From Dyella_A sp051962475 (GTDB lineage Bacteria; Pseudomonadota; Gammaproteobacteria; Xanthomonadales; Rhodanobacteraceae): a stretch of DNA of 64,000 nt. The DNA lies in assembly GCF_051962475.1 (NCBI RefSeq), contig NZ_JBQCCF010000012.1:38995-102994 (forward strand). Reading direction: 5' to 3'. The position numbers and the translations under genes were made by a program. Shown piece by piece: positions 9,948 to 18,427 of this stretch. Under the pieces are notes generated by a model. That model did not search any database and was not told the origin of the DNA. It saw only the letters and a list, made by a program, of their open reading frames with translations. Each line of letters begins with the position of its first letter. Within the stretch, counting starts at the first letter, position 1.

Positions 9948-10952
9948 ATGAGCCAGCCCATTGAGGAGCTTCGCCCGTCCGACCCGCTGCCCGACATGGC
10001 CGTGCTGGTCGCGCGCGGTGCGCCACTGGTGCTGCGCGGACTGACCGCGCACTGGCCAGCAGTGGCGTGGGCGCGCGAGTCCGATACCGCCCTCGCCCGC
10101 GGTCTCGCCGCGCTCGACGCAGGAGGCGAGGTCGATACCCTGGTGATGGCGCCGGAGGAGGACGGCTGCGTTGGCTACAACGCCGATCTCAGCGGCTTCA
10201 ACTACGACCACTTCCGCGTGACCGTGACCGAGGGTTTGCGCCGCATCGCGCACGAGGCAAGGCAGGAAAAGCCGTACGGCGTGGCGATCCAGAGCGCGCC
10301 GATCGTCGATTGCCTGCCGGGGTTCCTCGCCAATCACGCGTTGCCGCTGCTCGATCCGGCGATCGCGCCGCGGCTGTGGATCGGCAACAAGGTGACCACG
10401 CCGGCGCACTTCGACGAGTACCACAACATCGCCTGCGTGGCCGCTGGACGCCGGCGCTTCACGCTGTTTCCGCCCGAGCAGGTGGGCAATCTCTACATCG
10501 GTCCGCTCGACTTTGCGCCAACGGGCGCGGCGATCAGCCTGGCCCGACTCGACCGTCCCGACGACCCGCGCTTTCCGCGCCTGCGCGAGGCATTGGCCCA
10601 GGCCCAGGTGGCCGAGCTGGAACCGGGCGATGCGATCTACATTCCGCCGCTGTGGTGGCACCACGTGGCCTCGCTCGGTCGGCTCAACGCGCTGGTGAAC
10701 TATTGGTGGAAGCCGGTGCCGATCGGCGGAGCGGCCACCGGCACGGCGCTGAGCGCGCTGCTGCACGCAATCCTGGCGTTTCGTCGCCTGAGCCCGGCCG
10801 AGCGCGCCGGCTGGCGTACCCTGCTGGATCACTACGCGTTCGGCGACCCCGATCCGGGCGAACACATCCCGGCCGGGCGCCGCGGTGCGCTGGGTGAACT
10901 TACGCCCGAGCAGGCAGCCGCGCTGCGCGAGACGATCAGTCGTTACCTGTAG
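9948..10952 (+). CDS. Cupin-like (JmjC-type) Fe(II)/2-oxoglutarate oxygenase family protein
   Basis: A 334-residue protein of the cupin_8/JmjC-like fold, which includes protein and small-molecule hydroxylases. It has the metal-binding pattern HFD (about residues 150-152, in TPAHFDEYHN) and a distal His in PPLWWHHV, plus RRFTLFPPEQ, typical of the family. The ATG at 9948 lies 14 bp after trpF, so co-transcription with truA-trpF is likely. The 3' end overlaps the convergent LysR gene by 17 bp. Substrate is not evident; homologues occur next to tryptophan halogenases in some bacteria, but no halogenase is seen here. Confidence 0.75.
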   Translation: MSQPIEELRPSDPLPDMAVLVARGAPLVLRGLTAHWPAVAWARESDTALARGLAALDAGGEVDTLVMAPEEDGCVGYNADLSGFNYDHFRVTVTEGLRRIAHEARQEKPYGVAIQSAPIVDCLPGFLANHALPLLDPAIAPRLWIGNKVTTPAHFDEYHNIACVAAGRRRFTLFPPEQVGNLYIGPLDFAPTGAAISLARLDRPDDPRFPRLREALAQAQVAELEPGDAIYIPPLWWHHVASLGRLNALVNYWWKPVPIGGAATGTALSALLHAILAFRRLSPAERAGWRTLLDHYAFGDPDPGEHIPAGRRGALGELTPEQAAALRETISRYL

Positions 10953-11844
10953 CGGGCGCCTCGCGCAGCTCGCCGGCCAGCCATTGGGCCAGCGCGGTGG
11001 CGCGCTCCTCATGCGCCCGAGCCGGCGTGGCCAGCACCCAGTGCGCTTCGGTGGTGACGAACCCCCACGGCGCGATCAGCCGGCCGGCGGCGAGGTCGTC
11101 GGCGACCAGCGGCTGCGGCGCGATCGCCACGCCCAATCCGGCCAGTGCCGCCTCCAGCAGGTAATACAGGTGCTCGAAACCCTGGCCGGTCGCGCGCGGG
11201 GCGGCGTCCAGGCCCGCCGCGTGCGACCAGTCGCTCCAGGCCTGCGGGCGCGAGGCGGTGTGCAGCAGCGGCTCGTCCAGCAGTGCGGCGGCCGGCGCCC
11301 GTGCCAGTCGCGCGGCGCCGGCGTAGCGGGGGCTCAGCACCGGGCCGATCCGTTCCGGCGCCAGCGGCATCACCTGCCACCCGGCCGGCCACGGCGGCGT
11401 GCCGATCAACAGGGACGCGTCCAGCCCGCGCAGGTCCGGCGACGGCGGCGCTTCCTGGGCAGACAGGTGCAAGGTCAGGCCGGGCAGGTCGTGCGCCAGC
11501 CGGTCCAGCCGGGGGATCATCCAGCGCGCCAGTACGCTGGCCGGGCAGCCGAGTACGAACGGAGCGCTCGACGGCTGGCGCAGCGCCGCCCAGGCGTCGC
11601 GCAGGCCGTCGAAGGCGCCGCTGGCTGCTTCGCGCAGCCGGTCGCCGACCTCGGTGAGCACCAGGCCGCGGCCTTGCCGCGCGAACAGCGGTCGACCCAG
11701 CGCTTCCTCCAGCTGGCGGATCTGCCGGCTCACCGCGCCGTGGGTGACGTGCAAAGCTTCGGCCGCGCGGCTCACGCTCTGCAGGCGAGCGGTCGCCTCG
11801 AAGGCGCGCAGGGCATTGAGCGGGGGCAGGTTGCGTTCGGTCAT
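10936..11844 (-). CDS. LysR-family regulator, TrpI/GcvA-like
   Basis: A 302-residue LysR-type transcription factor: winged helix-turn-helix at residues 1-65 (SRAAEALHVTHGAVSRQIRQ), then an effector-binding domain. The N-terminus (NLPPLNALRAFEATARL) is of the GcvA/TrpI type. It is divergent from trpB, the same arrangement as trpI-trpBA in pseudomonads, where TrpI with indoleglycerol phosphate activates trpBA. That role is inferred from position. An inverted repeat in the shared upstream region (11857-11872) is a candidate binding site. Its end overlaps the cupin-like gene on the other strand. Confidence 0.85.
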   Translation of the reverse strand: MTERNLPPLNALRAFEATARLQSVSRAAEALHVTHGAVSRQIRQLEEALGRPLFARQGRGLVLTEVGDRLREAASGAFDGLRDAWAALRQPSSAPFVLGCPASVLARWMIPRLDRLAHDLPGLTLHLSAQEAPPSPDLRGLDASLLIGTPPWPAGWQVMPLAPERIGPVLSPRYAGAARLARAPAAALLDEPLLHTASRPQAWSDWSHAAGLDAAPRATGQGFEHLYYLLEAALAGLGVAIAPQPLVADDLAAGRLIAPWGFVTTEAHWVLATPARAHEERATALAQWLAGELREAPATGND

Positions 11845-11856
11845 GTGTGATATTTA

Positions 11857-11872
11857 CTCACATGTTAGTGAG
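11857..11872. promoter_or_regulatory. Candidate LysR operator between the TrpI-like gene and trpB
   Basis: CTCAC, six bases, then GTGAG form a dyad only 13 bp from the LysR start codon, in the divergent region with trpB. Flanking bases extend it imperfectly (TTACTCAC / GTGAGAA). Dyads of this kind are typical LysR autoregulatory sites. Confidence 0.45.
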
Positions 11873-11970
11873 AACTTCTCGCTTTTTATCGCGATAACAG
11901 CGCCTTATGCTGGCGATTCAGTCGGCATGACATGCCGGCCCGATTGCATTTTTTGCACAGGAAGCTCGCC

Positions 11971-13206
11971 ATGGCCACGCCCGCACCGCTCGCCACCCCT
12001 ACCGTCACCGACTTCCACGCCTGGCCCGATCCGCACGGCCGCTTCGGGCAGTTCGGCGGCCAGTATGTGGCCGAGACCCTGATGGCGCCGCTGGCCGAGC
12101 TGACCGAGGCGTACGAGCGCCTGCGCAAGGATCCGGAGTTCCTCGCCGAGCTGGACCGCGACCTCACCCATTACGTCGGCCGGCCCAGCCCGCTGTACCA
12201 CGCCGAGCGGCTGTCGGCGCACGTCGGCGGCGCGCGCATCATCCTCAAGCGCGAGGATCTGAACCACACCGGCGCGCACAAGATCAACAACACCATCGGC
12301 CAGGGCCTGGTCGCCAAGCGCATGGGCAAGCCACGCATCATTGCCGAGACCGGCGCCGGCCAGCACGGCGTGGCCAGCGCCACCGTGGCCGCACGGCTGG
12401 GCCTCAAATGCGTGGTGTACATGGGCGCCACCGACATCGAACGGCAGAAGATCAACGTCTACCGCATGAAGCTGCTCGGCGCCGAGGTAGTGCCGGTGAC
12501 CTCCGGCTCGAAGACGCTGAAGGACGCGCTCAACGAAGCGATGCGCGACTGGGTCACCAACGTGGCCGACACCTTCTACATCATCGGCACCGTGGCCGGC
12601 CCGCACCCGTACCCGATGATGGTGCGCGACTTCAACGCCATCGTCGGCCGCGAGGCGCGCGTGCAGATGCTCAACGAATACGGCCGACTGCCGGATGCGA
12701 TCACCGCCTGCGTCGGCGGTGGCTCCAACGCGATCGGCCTGTTCCACGAATTCCTCAACGACCGCGACGTGCGCATCGTCGGCGCCGAGGCAGCGGGCGA
12801 GGGCATCGGCAGCGGCCTGCACGCGGCCTCGCTGGCGGCCGGTCGCCCCGGCGTGCTGCACGGCAATCGTACCTACGTGCTGTGCGACGACAATGGCCAG
12901 ATCGCCGAGACCCATTCGATCTCCGCCGGCCTGGACTACCCGGGCGTCGGCCCCGAGCATGCGTTCCTCAAGGACGTCGGCCGCGCCGAATACGTCGGCG
13001 TCACCGACGCCGAGGCGATGGAGGCATTCCACCTGCTGGCGCGCATGGAAGGCATCCTGCCCGCGCTGGAGTCCAGCCATGCGGTGGCGCAGGCCATGAA
13101 GCTCGCTCGCGAGCTTCCGAAAGACGGCCTGGTGCTGTGCAACCTCTCCGGCCGCGGCGACAAGGACGTGCACACCATCGCCGCGCGCGAGGGCGTCACG
13201 GTGTGA
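11971..13206 (+). CDS. trpB: Tryptophan synthase beta chain
   Basis: PLP enzyme that joins indole and serine to give tryptophan; works in an alpha2-beta2 complex with TrpA. The 411-residue product has the PLP lysine in HTGAHKINN (Lys104), the substrate motif around AETGAGQHG and the phosphate loop GGGSNAIG. ATG 11971 has a good ribosome site (AGGAAG) 6 bp upstream, unlike the in-frame start at 11932. trpA follows after a 117-bp spacer that carries a repeat-like hairpin. Confidence 0.96.
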   Translation: MATPAPLATPTVTDFHAWPDPHGRFGQFGGQYVAETLMAPLAELTEAYERLRKDPEFLAELDRDLTHYVGRPSPLYHAERLSAHVGGARIILKREDLNHTGAHKINNTIGQGLVAKRMGKPRIIAETGAGQHGVASATVAARLGLKCVVYMGATDIERQKINVYRMKLLGAEVVPVTSGSKTLKDALNEAMRDWVTNVADTFYIIGTVAGPHPYPMMVRDFNAIVGREARVQMLNEYGRLPDAITACVGGGSNAIGLFHEFLNDRDVRIVGAEAAGEGIGSGLHAASLAAGRPGVLHGNRTYVLCDDNGQIAETHSISAGLDYPGVGPEHAFLKDVGRAEYVGVTDAEAMEAFHLLARMEGILPALESSHAVAQAMKLARELPKDGLVLCNLSGRGDKDVHTIAAREGVTV

Positions 13207-13211
13207 AGGCA

Positions 13212-13316
13212 GGAGCGAGTGGAGTGGGAAGTGGGAGAGATTCCTTCCTGTTTCCTGTCCACTCGATCCCGTCGTACTTGCCACATCTCACGCCTCTTCA
13301 CTCACTCCTCGCTCCC
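13212..13316. repeat. Purine/pyrimidine-rich inverted repeat between trpB and trpA
   Basis: The spacer holds an outer imperfect inverted repeat (GGAGCGAGTGGAGTG near 13212 with CACTCCTCGCTCC near 13304-13316) and an inner perfect 8-bp repeat (CGAGTGGA 13216-13223 with TCCACTCG 13258-13265). Such GAGTG-rich elements are scattered through xanthomonad genomes as REP-like sequences. It could fold in the trpBA mRNA and affect its stability or the TrpB/TrpA ratio. Confidence 0.55.
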
Positions 13317-13323
13317 GGCCCTT

Positions 13324-14124
13324 ATGTCCCGCATCGATAACCGCTTCGCCTCCCTCAAAGCCGCCGGCCGCACCGGCCTGATCCCTTTCGTCACCGCCGG
13401 TGATCCCGCGCCGGAGCACACCGTGGCGCTGATGCATGCGCTGGTCGACGCCGGTGCCGATGTGATCGAACTCGGCGTGCCGTTTTCCGACCCGATGGCC
13501 GACGGCCCGGTGATCCAGCACGCCAGCGAGCGGGCCATCGCCAAGGGCGTGGGACTAGCTGATGTGCTGCGCTGGGTGGCCGAATTTCGCCAGCGCAATG
13601 TCGACACCCCGGTGGTGCTGATGGGTTACCTCAACCCGGTGGAGATCCACGGCTATGCGCGTTTCGCGGCCGAAGCGAAATCCGCCGGCGTGGATGGCGT
13701 GCTGCTGGTCGATTGCCCGCTGGAAGAAGCCTCCGTGCTCGAGCCGCTGCGCGCAGCGGGGCTGCAACTGATCCGCCTCGCGGCGCCCACCACCGCACCC
13801 TCGCGTATGGCGCAGCTGTGCGAGAACGCCGAGGGGTTCCTGTACTATGTGTCGTTTGCCGGCATCACCGGCGCGGGTCGTTTGAGCACTCGCGATATCG
13901 CCGCCCGCGTGGCCGATATCCGGGCCCACGCCAAGGCGCCGGTGGCGGTCGGCTTCGGCGTGCGTGATGCGCAGAGCGCGAAGGAGATTGCCGCGTTTGC
14001 CGATGCGGTGGTAATCGGCAGCGCGCTGGTGGAGCGGCTGGACGGAGCGGGGCGGGCGGACGAAATCGCCGTCCGGGTGAAGGATTTCCTGACCCCTATC
14101 CGCGCCGCACTCGATGCACACTGA
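13324..14124 (+). CDS. trpA: Tryptophan synthase alpha chain
   Basis: Splits indole-3-glycerol phosphate into indole and glyceraldehyde-3-phosphate; indole is channelled to TrpB. The 266-residue TIM barrel has catalytic Glu49 in ELGVPFSDP and Asp60 in MADGP, and the phosphate-binding GFGVRDA. ATG 13324 is chosen since it gives the usual MSRIDNRFASL start; the open frame upstream runs through the spacer repeat. The stop codon lies inside a hairpin that belongs to the region before accD. Confidence 0.96.
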   Translation: MSRIDNRFASLKAAGRTGLIPFVTAGDPAPEHTVALMHALVDAGADVIELGVPFSDPMADGPVIQHASERAIAKGVGLADVLRWVAEFRQRNVDTPVVLMGYLNPVEIHGYARFAAEAKSAGVDGVLLVDCPLEEASVLEPLRAAGLQLIRLAAPTTAPSRMAQLCENAEGFLYYVSFAGITGAGRLSTRDIAARVADIRAHAKAPVAVGFGVRDAQSAKEIAAFADAVVIGSALVERLDGAGRADEIAVRVKDFLTPIRAALDAH

Positions 14125-14159
14125 AACGGTCGCCTGACCGTTTCGGGTCAGGAAACGGT
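14123..14159 (+). promoter_or_regulatory. Competing hairpins in the leader of accD
   Basis: Three hairpins use overlapping bases: GAAACGGTC/GACCGTTTC (14123-14131 with 14136-14144, 4-nt loop), CCTGACC/GGTCAGG (14133-14139 with 14146-14152), and ACCGTTT/AAACGGT (14137-14143 with 14153-14159). Only one can form at a time. The last ends about 12 bp before the accD start codon and close to its ribosome site. There is no T run, so this looks like an RNA switch or translation control rather than a terminator. Confidence 0.45.
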
Positions 14160-14171
14160 TGAGGTGTTGCG

Positions 14172-15041
<870 letters not shown>

Positions 15042-15064
15042 CCTCCCAGCTCGGATGGGCTCCG

Positions 15065-15105
15065 CGAAGCCGTCGCATCACACGATGCGGCGGCTTCGTC
15101 GTTTG
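15065..15105 (+). terminator. Probable terminator after accD
   Basis: A 15-bp stem (15065-15079 with 15084-15098, one G-U pair) with loop ACAC, followed by the moderately T-rich TCGTTTG. Stem length makes it a good intrinsic terminator although the T run is short. Confidence 0.7.
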
Positions 15106-15115
15106 TGGCATCGCG

Positions 15116-15311
15116 TTGTCCACAGCCCATGTGCATGGACTGCGGAGAACCCTGTGGACAAGCCGCCTTTGCGGCTTTGCGCTCAGTGACTTGCTACGCG
15201 TCGATCATTTCCTGAGCAGTGGCGTGCACGTTTTCCACAGCTTCTGTGGAACGCGATGGGAGAAGCCTGTGGATAGGTGCTCTATCGTGCTGATCGCACA
15301 ACACATCCACA
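15116..15311. promoter_or_regulatory. Cluster of DnaA-box-like 9-mers
   Basis: Between accD and the PAP2 gene lie TTGTCCACA (15116-15124), TGTGGACAA (15153-15161), TTTTCCACA (15231-15239), TGTGGAACG (15245-15253), TGTGGATAG (15268-15276) and ACATCCACA (15303-15311). The third fits TTWTNCACA exactly; the first, second and fifth differ from TTATCCACA (or its complement) at one base. No AT-rich unwinding region or dnaA/dnaN gene is near, so a DnaA-titrating or regulatory site fits better than an origin. This 289-bp gap holds no gene I can support. Confidence 0.45.
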
Positions 15312-15330
15312 CGGCGTGCGCAGAAACTGC

Positions 15331-15903
15331 TCAGGCAACCATCGCCGCGATCGGCATCAGCCACAGCGCCAGCGAACCCAGTGCGCTGCCGATACCGATG
15401 GCAGCGAGCACGTCGCTCGGATAGTGCAGGCCCAACACCACGCGCGAGGTAGCCACCAGCGCAGTGAAGCTGAGCAGCAGTGGCGCCAGCAGCGGATACC
15501 AGGCCAGCGCCACCACGGTGAAGCCCACCGCCTGCAGCGTGTGGCCGGAGGGGAAGCTGAATTCGTCCAGCGGTGGCACGTGGGCGATCACGCCCGCGCA
15601 TACGCGGAACGGCCGCGGCCGTTTCGTCCAGCGCTTGAGCAGCCGATACAGCGCCAGTGCGGTGAGGCCGGTGAGCGCCATGTGGGCGGCGGCGAGCACG
15701 CCGCGTCGGCCGTCGAACAGCACGAGCGACAGCATCAGCGCATACCAGAACACGCCGTCGCCCAGCCGGCTCACGGCACCGAAGAAGATGCCCACGGCAC
15801 GGCGCGCCCCCCAGCGATTGGCCGCCACGCACATGCGGCGGTCGATCGCGAAGCGCGGACCGGTCAACTCAGGCGTGGGCGCGAGCGGCGGCAGGCTGGA
15901 CAT
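15331..15903 (-). CDS. PAP2-family membrane phosphatase
   Basis: Integral membrane phosphatase of the phosphatidic acid phosphatase type 2 family, acting on lipid phosphates such as undecaprenyl pyrophosphate or phosphatidic acid. All three catalytic motifs are present in its 190 residues: KRWTKRPRP (90-98), PSGH (118-121) and SRVVLGLHYPSD (153-164, with His160 and Asp164). Four or five hydrophobic segments are visible. Its start overlaps the end of the glycosyltransferase gene by 35 bp on the same strand; a later start at Met24 would remove the overlap. The pair suggests coupled glycolipid or envelope work. Confidence 0.85.
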   Translation of the reverse strand: MSSLPPLAPTPELTGPRFAIDRRMCVAANRWGARRAVGIFFGAVSRLGDGVFWYALMLSLVLFDGRRGVLAAAHMALTGLTALALYRLLKRWTKRPRPFRVCAGVIAHVPPLDEFSFPSGHTLQAVGFTVVALAWYPLLAPLLLSFTALVATSRVVLGLHYPSDVLAAIGIGSALGSLALWLMPIAAMVA

Positions 15904-17032
15904 GGTGGCTCTCCCGGGCGAGCTGGATCAGCAGGGATTCGAAATCGCGGATCACCGACTCCGGCGACAGCGCCGCGACGCTGGCGTGCGCGGCGCGACC
16001 CATATGGCGGATCAGGCTGGGGTTGCCGGCGAGCGTCACTGTGGCATCGATAAAGCCGGCCTCGTCCCCCGGCTCGAGCACATAGCCGTTGCTGCCGTGC
16101 TCCATGTGCTCGCGCGCGGCGCCTTCGCGGTAGGCGACCACCGGCAGCCCCGCGGCGAGCGCCTCGAGGATCACGTTGCCGAAGGTCTCGCTGAGGCTGG
16201 GGAAGGGGAACACGTCGGCGCTGGCCACGTGCCGCGCCAGCGATTCGCCGCGCTGCATCCCGGCGAAGATGAAGTCCGGGTTCGCCGCCTGCAGCGTCGC
16301 GCGCGCCGGGCCGTCGCCGACCCAGACATAGCGGGCATCGGGCGAGCGCTGCTGTACCGCGCGGAATGCGCGTACCGCCAGCTCGAGATTTTTCTCCGCC
16401 GCGATGCGACCCACGTAGAGCACCACCGGCGCGTGTCCACCGACGCCCCACTGCCGACGCAACTCGGCATCGCGATGGCGGGGATGGAACTGTTCGGTGT
16501 CCACCGCGCGGCGCAGGATGCGGGCGTTGACCACGCCCAGCGCCCCCAGCTCGCGCTTGAGCGCCTCGGTAGGCACCAGGGTGGCACCGCCGCGGTTGTG
16601 GAAGCGGCGCAGGTAGCCACGCACCGCTTCGGTGAGAAAGCCCACGCCATAGTGCGCGGCGTAGGTGTCGAAGCGCGTGTGGAAGCCGGTCGCGGCGGGG
16701 ATGCCCAGCTGCTGCGCGGTGCGCATCGCCGACCACCCCAGGGGGCCTTCCGTGGCCACGTAGATGGCGTCCGGCCGTAAGTGGTTCCAGCGCTTGCGCA
16801 GCATGCGGCCACTGGGCAGGCCGAAACGCAGGCCCGGGTAGCGGGGCAGGGCTGCGCCGCGGGTCTCCACCGGCAGCATGCCGGGCTCGTCGACGAACGG
16901 CACCGGCTGGCGCGGGCGGATCACTTCCACCGTGTGCCCCTGCGCGGCGAGTCCGGCAGCCAGGCTGTGCACGGTCAGTGCGACGCCGTTGATTTCCGGA
17001 GGATAGGTTTCGCTGACGATGCCGATGCGCAT
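15869..17032 (-). CDS. Glycosyltransferase family 4 (GT-B fold)
   Basis: A 387-residue GT-B enzyme that transfers a sugar from a nucleotide donor, probably to a lipid. The N-terminus MRIGIVSETYPPEINGVA is typical of GT4 diacylglycerol/mannosyl-type transferases. The donor domain has VLYVGRIAAEKN and the E-x7-E motif in SETFGNVILEAL. ATG 17032 is chosen because it starts this signature; an open extension to 17119 lacks similarity to the family. Co-oriented and overlapping with the PAP2 gene, so likely one transcript. The acceptor is not known. Confidence 0.85.
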   Translation of the reverse strand: MRIGIVSETYPPEINGVALTVHSLAAGLAAQGHTVEVIRPRQPVPFVDEPGMLPVETRGAALPRYPGLRFGLPSGRMLRKRWNHLRPDAIYVATEGPLGWSAMRTAQQLGIPAATGFHTRFDTYAAHYGVGFLTEAVRGYLRRFHNRGGATLVPTEALKRELGALGVVNARILRRAVDTEQFHPRHRDAELRRQWGVGGHAPVVLYVGRIAAEKNLELAVRAFRAVQQRSPDARYVWVGDGPARATLQAANPDFIFAGMQRGESLARHVASADVFPFPSLSETFGNVILEALAAGLPVVAYREGAAREHMEHGSNGYVLEPGDEAGFIDATVTLAGNPSLIRHMGRAAHASVAALSPESVIRDFESLLIQLARESHHVQPAAARAHA

Positions 17033-17222
17033 GGCTACACCTTGGCTGGCTTGGTGCAGCTTCGGCGGGGCGCGTTGCGCGGGCATGGCGTCGACATGAC
17101 GCCGCGGTGACGACGGCACGACCCGGGGCAGTTCCAGGATAGATGCTGTCGGCGCACGGGAGGACTATTCTGGCGTCGCAGGCGGCCGACCAGTTGGTCA
17201 GCCCCGTACGGAGGAACAAGCC

Positions 17223-17567
17223 ATGAATCGCTGCGTCCCCATGACCTTGTGCTCGTTGATGTTGATGCTTGGACTGTCGCCTACTGCAGGGGCAGTGGCT
17301 CAGCCCTTGCCCCAGGATGCGGTGCGTACGGCCGGGGGAGCGCCGGCGCCGCAGAAGCGGCCACCGTTGTTCCAGGTACGCTACGTCCTGGTGAAGGCGA
17401 CGCCGCTGCCGCAGGACGAGCTGCCGCTCGATTTCGGTAACGGTGAGTCGGCAATCCGGCCGCTGAGCCTCTCCGGATGGCCAGGTGTCCAGCTGCAGGG
17501 CGGTGCCCAAAAGCCGAATACCATCGTCTGCTATGGATGGTCGTGCATGGATTCCATGCACCGCTGA
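17223..17567 (+). CDS. Small secreted protein of unknown function
   Basis: A 114-residue protein with a clear signal peptide (MTLCSLMLMLGLSPTAGAVA, cut near residue 26) and a strong ribosome site, GGAGGAA, 8 bp before ATG. The mature part is Pro/Leu/Gln-rich with two cysteines close to the C-terminus (IVCYGWSCMD) that could pair. It stands alone between the glycosyltransferase and an outer-membrane-type gene. I do not recognise a family. Confidence 0.65.
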   Translation: MNRCVPMTLCSLMLMLGLSPTAGAVAQPLPQDAVRTAGGAPAPQKRPPLFQVRYVLVKATPLPQDELPLDFGNGESAIRPLSLSGWPGVQLQGGAQKPNTIVCYGWSCMDSMHR

Positions 17568-17609
17568 TTCACGTGGCTGGGGACCGATAGCCCCGACGGC
17601 GGGGCGGCG

Positions 17610-18413
17610 TCAGCGTCCGAAGTAGACCGACACCCCGAGGTTGCCCAGCCAGCGGCTGGCACCTCCCTGCAGTCGATGATCCATGCCCGCATCGAACTGG
17701 ATGCGCGGCGTGGCCATCCAGGTCAGGCCGGCACCGCCCAGCCATCCATGCTGGCGCCCGGCGTCATGCACGCTGGCCAGTTCGACGTAGGAGCCCCAGG
17801 TTTCGGACAGCGCCACGGTGTCGCTCACGGCCAGCGTGGTGCTGTCCTGGTGGGCCTCACGCACGTCCTCCCCATACACGCCGAGCGACTGGCGCGGGGT
17901 GAGCTGCCAGTTGCCCTGGGCGCCGAGCAGGTATTGCCGATGTCCGGCGCGCAGGGCGGGGTTGCCGTCGGTGAAGGTCACGCTGCCCAGCAGGCCCCAG
18001 CTGAAAGGGCCGGCCTGATCGGGAAGCGCGAACTTCACTCCGAGACTGCTGCTGCCACGGCCGTGCACGGTGTCGCGCGACGTACCCCACGTGGTCAGCC
18101 GGTTCCACGGTGAACTGGCCAGCTGCAACTCGAACGGCCCGCCGACGCCCAGGCGCAGCAGCGTGTCGGCGCTGTACTGGCGCGAGGTGAGTCCGTCGGC
18201 GCGGTCCTGGTTGACGTCGGGCAGGCCCTGTTCGAGCGTGACATCGCCCGTGCCGAGCACGGCGGGAGTGAAGCCGAGGCCCGGACGGTCGTAGCCGGGA
18301 TTTTGCGTCCGCCCGCACGCATTGCCGGCCAGCAGCGCGCTAGTCAGCGCGGCGACGAGCCGGGCCCGGCGGCCGCGGCAGGATGGTCTAAAATGCGCGA
18401 TTCCCCTTTGCAT
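17610..18413 (-). CDS. Probable outer-membrane beta-barrel protein (MetA-pathway/transporter-like)
   Basis: A 267-residue protein with a basic N-terminus and hydrophobic stretch (LVAALTSALLAG), then repeated amphipathic beta strands and a C-terminus ending in an aromatic residue plus Arg (SVYFGR), as in outer-membrane proteins. Segments such as PAVLGTGDVTLEQGLPDV and FELQLASSPWNRLT resemble the Phenol_MetA_deg/DUF3187-like group of putative outer-membrane transporters. ATG 18413 is preferred over the upstream in-frame 18488, which would lie inside gltX. The genes are divergent and start 14 bp apart. Confidence 0.6.
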   Translation of the reverse strand: MQRGIAHFRPSCRGRRARLVAALTSALLAGNACGRTQNPGYDRPGLGFTPAVLGTGDVTLEQGLPDVNQDRADGLTSRQYSADTLLRLGVGGPFELQLASSPWNRLTTWGTSRDTVHGRGSSSLGVKFALPDQAGPFSWGLLGSVTFTDGNPALRAGHRQYLLGAQGNWQLTPRQSLGVYGEDVREAHQDSTTLAVSDTVALSETWGSYVELASVHDAGRQHGWLGGAGLTWMATPRIQFDAGMDHRLQGGASRWLGNLGVSVYFGR

Positions 18414-18427
18414 GCAGCCAGTATCCC

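Noticed and set aside
15116..15311. DnaA-box cluster as chromosomal origin
   Set aside because: No AT-rich unwinding region and no dnaA, dnaN, gidA or parAB neighbours; kept only as a possible DnaA-binding region.
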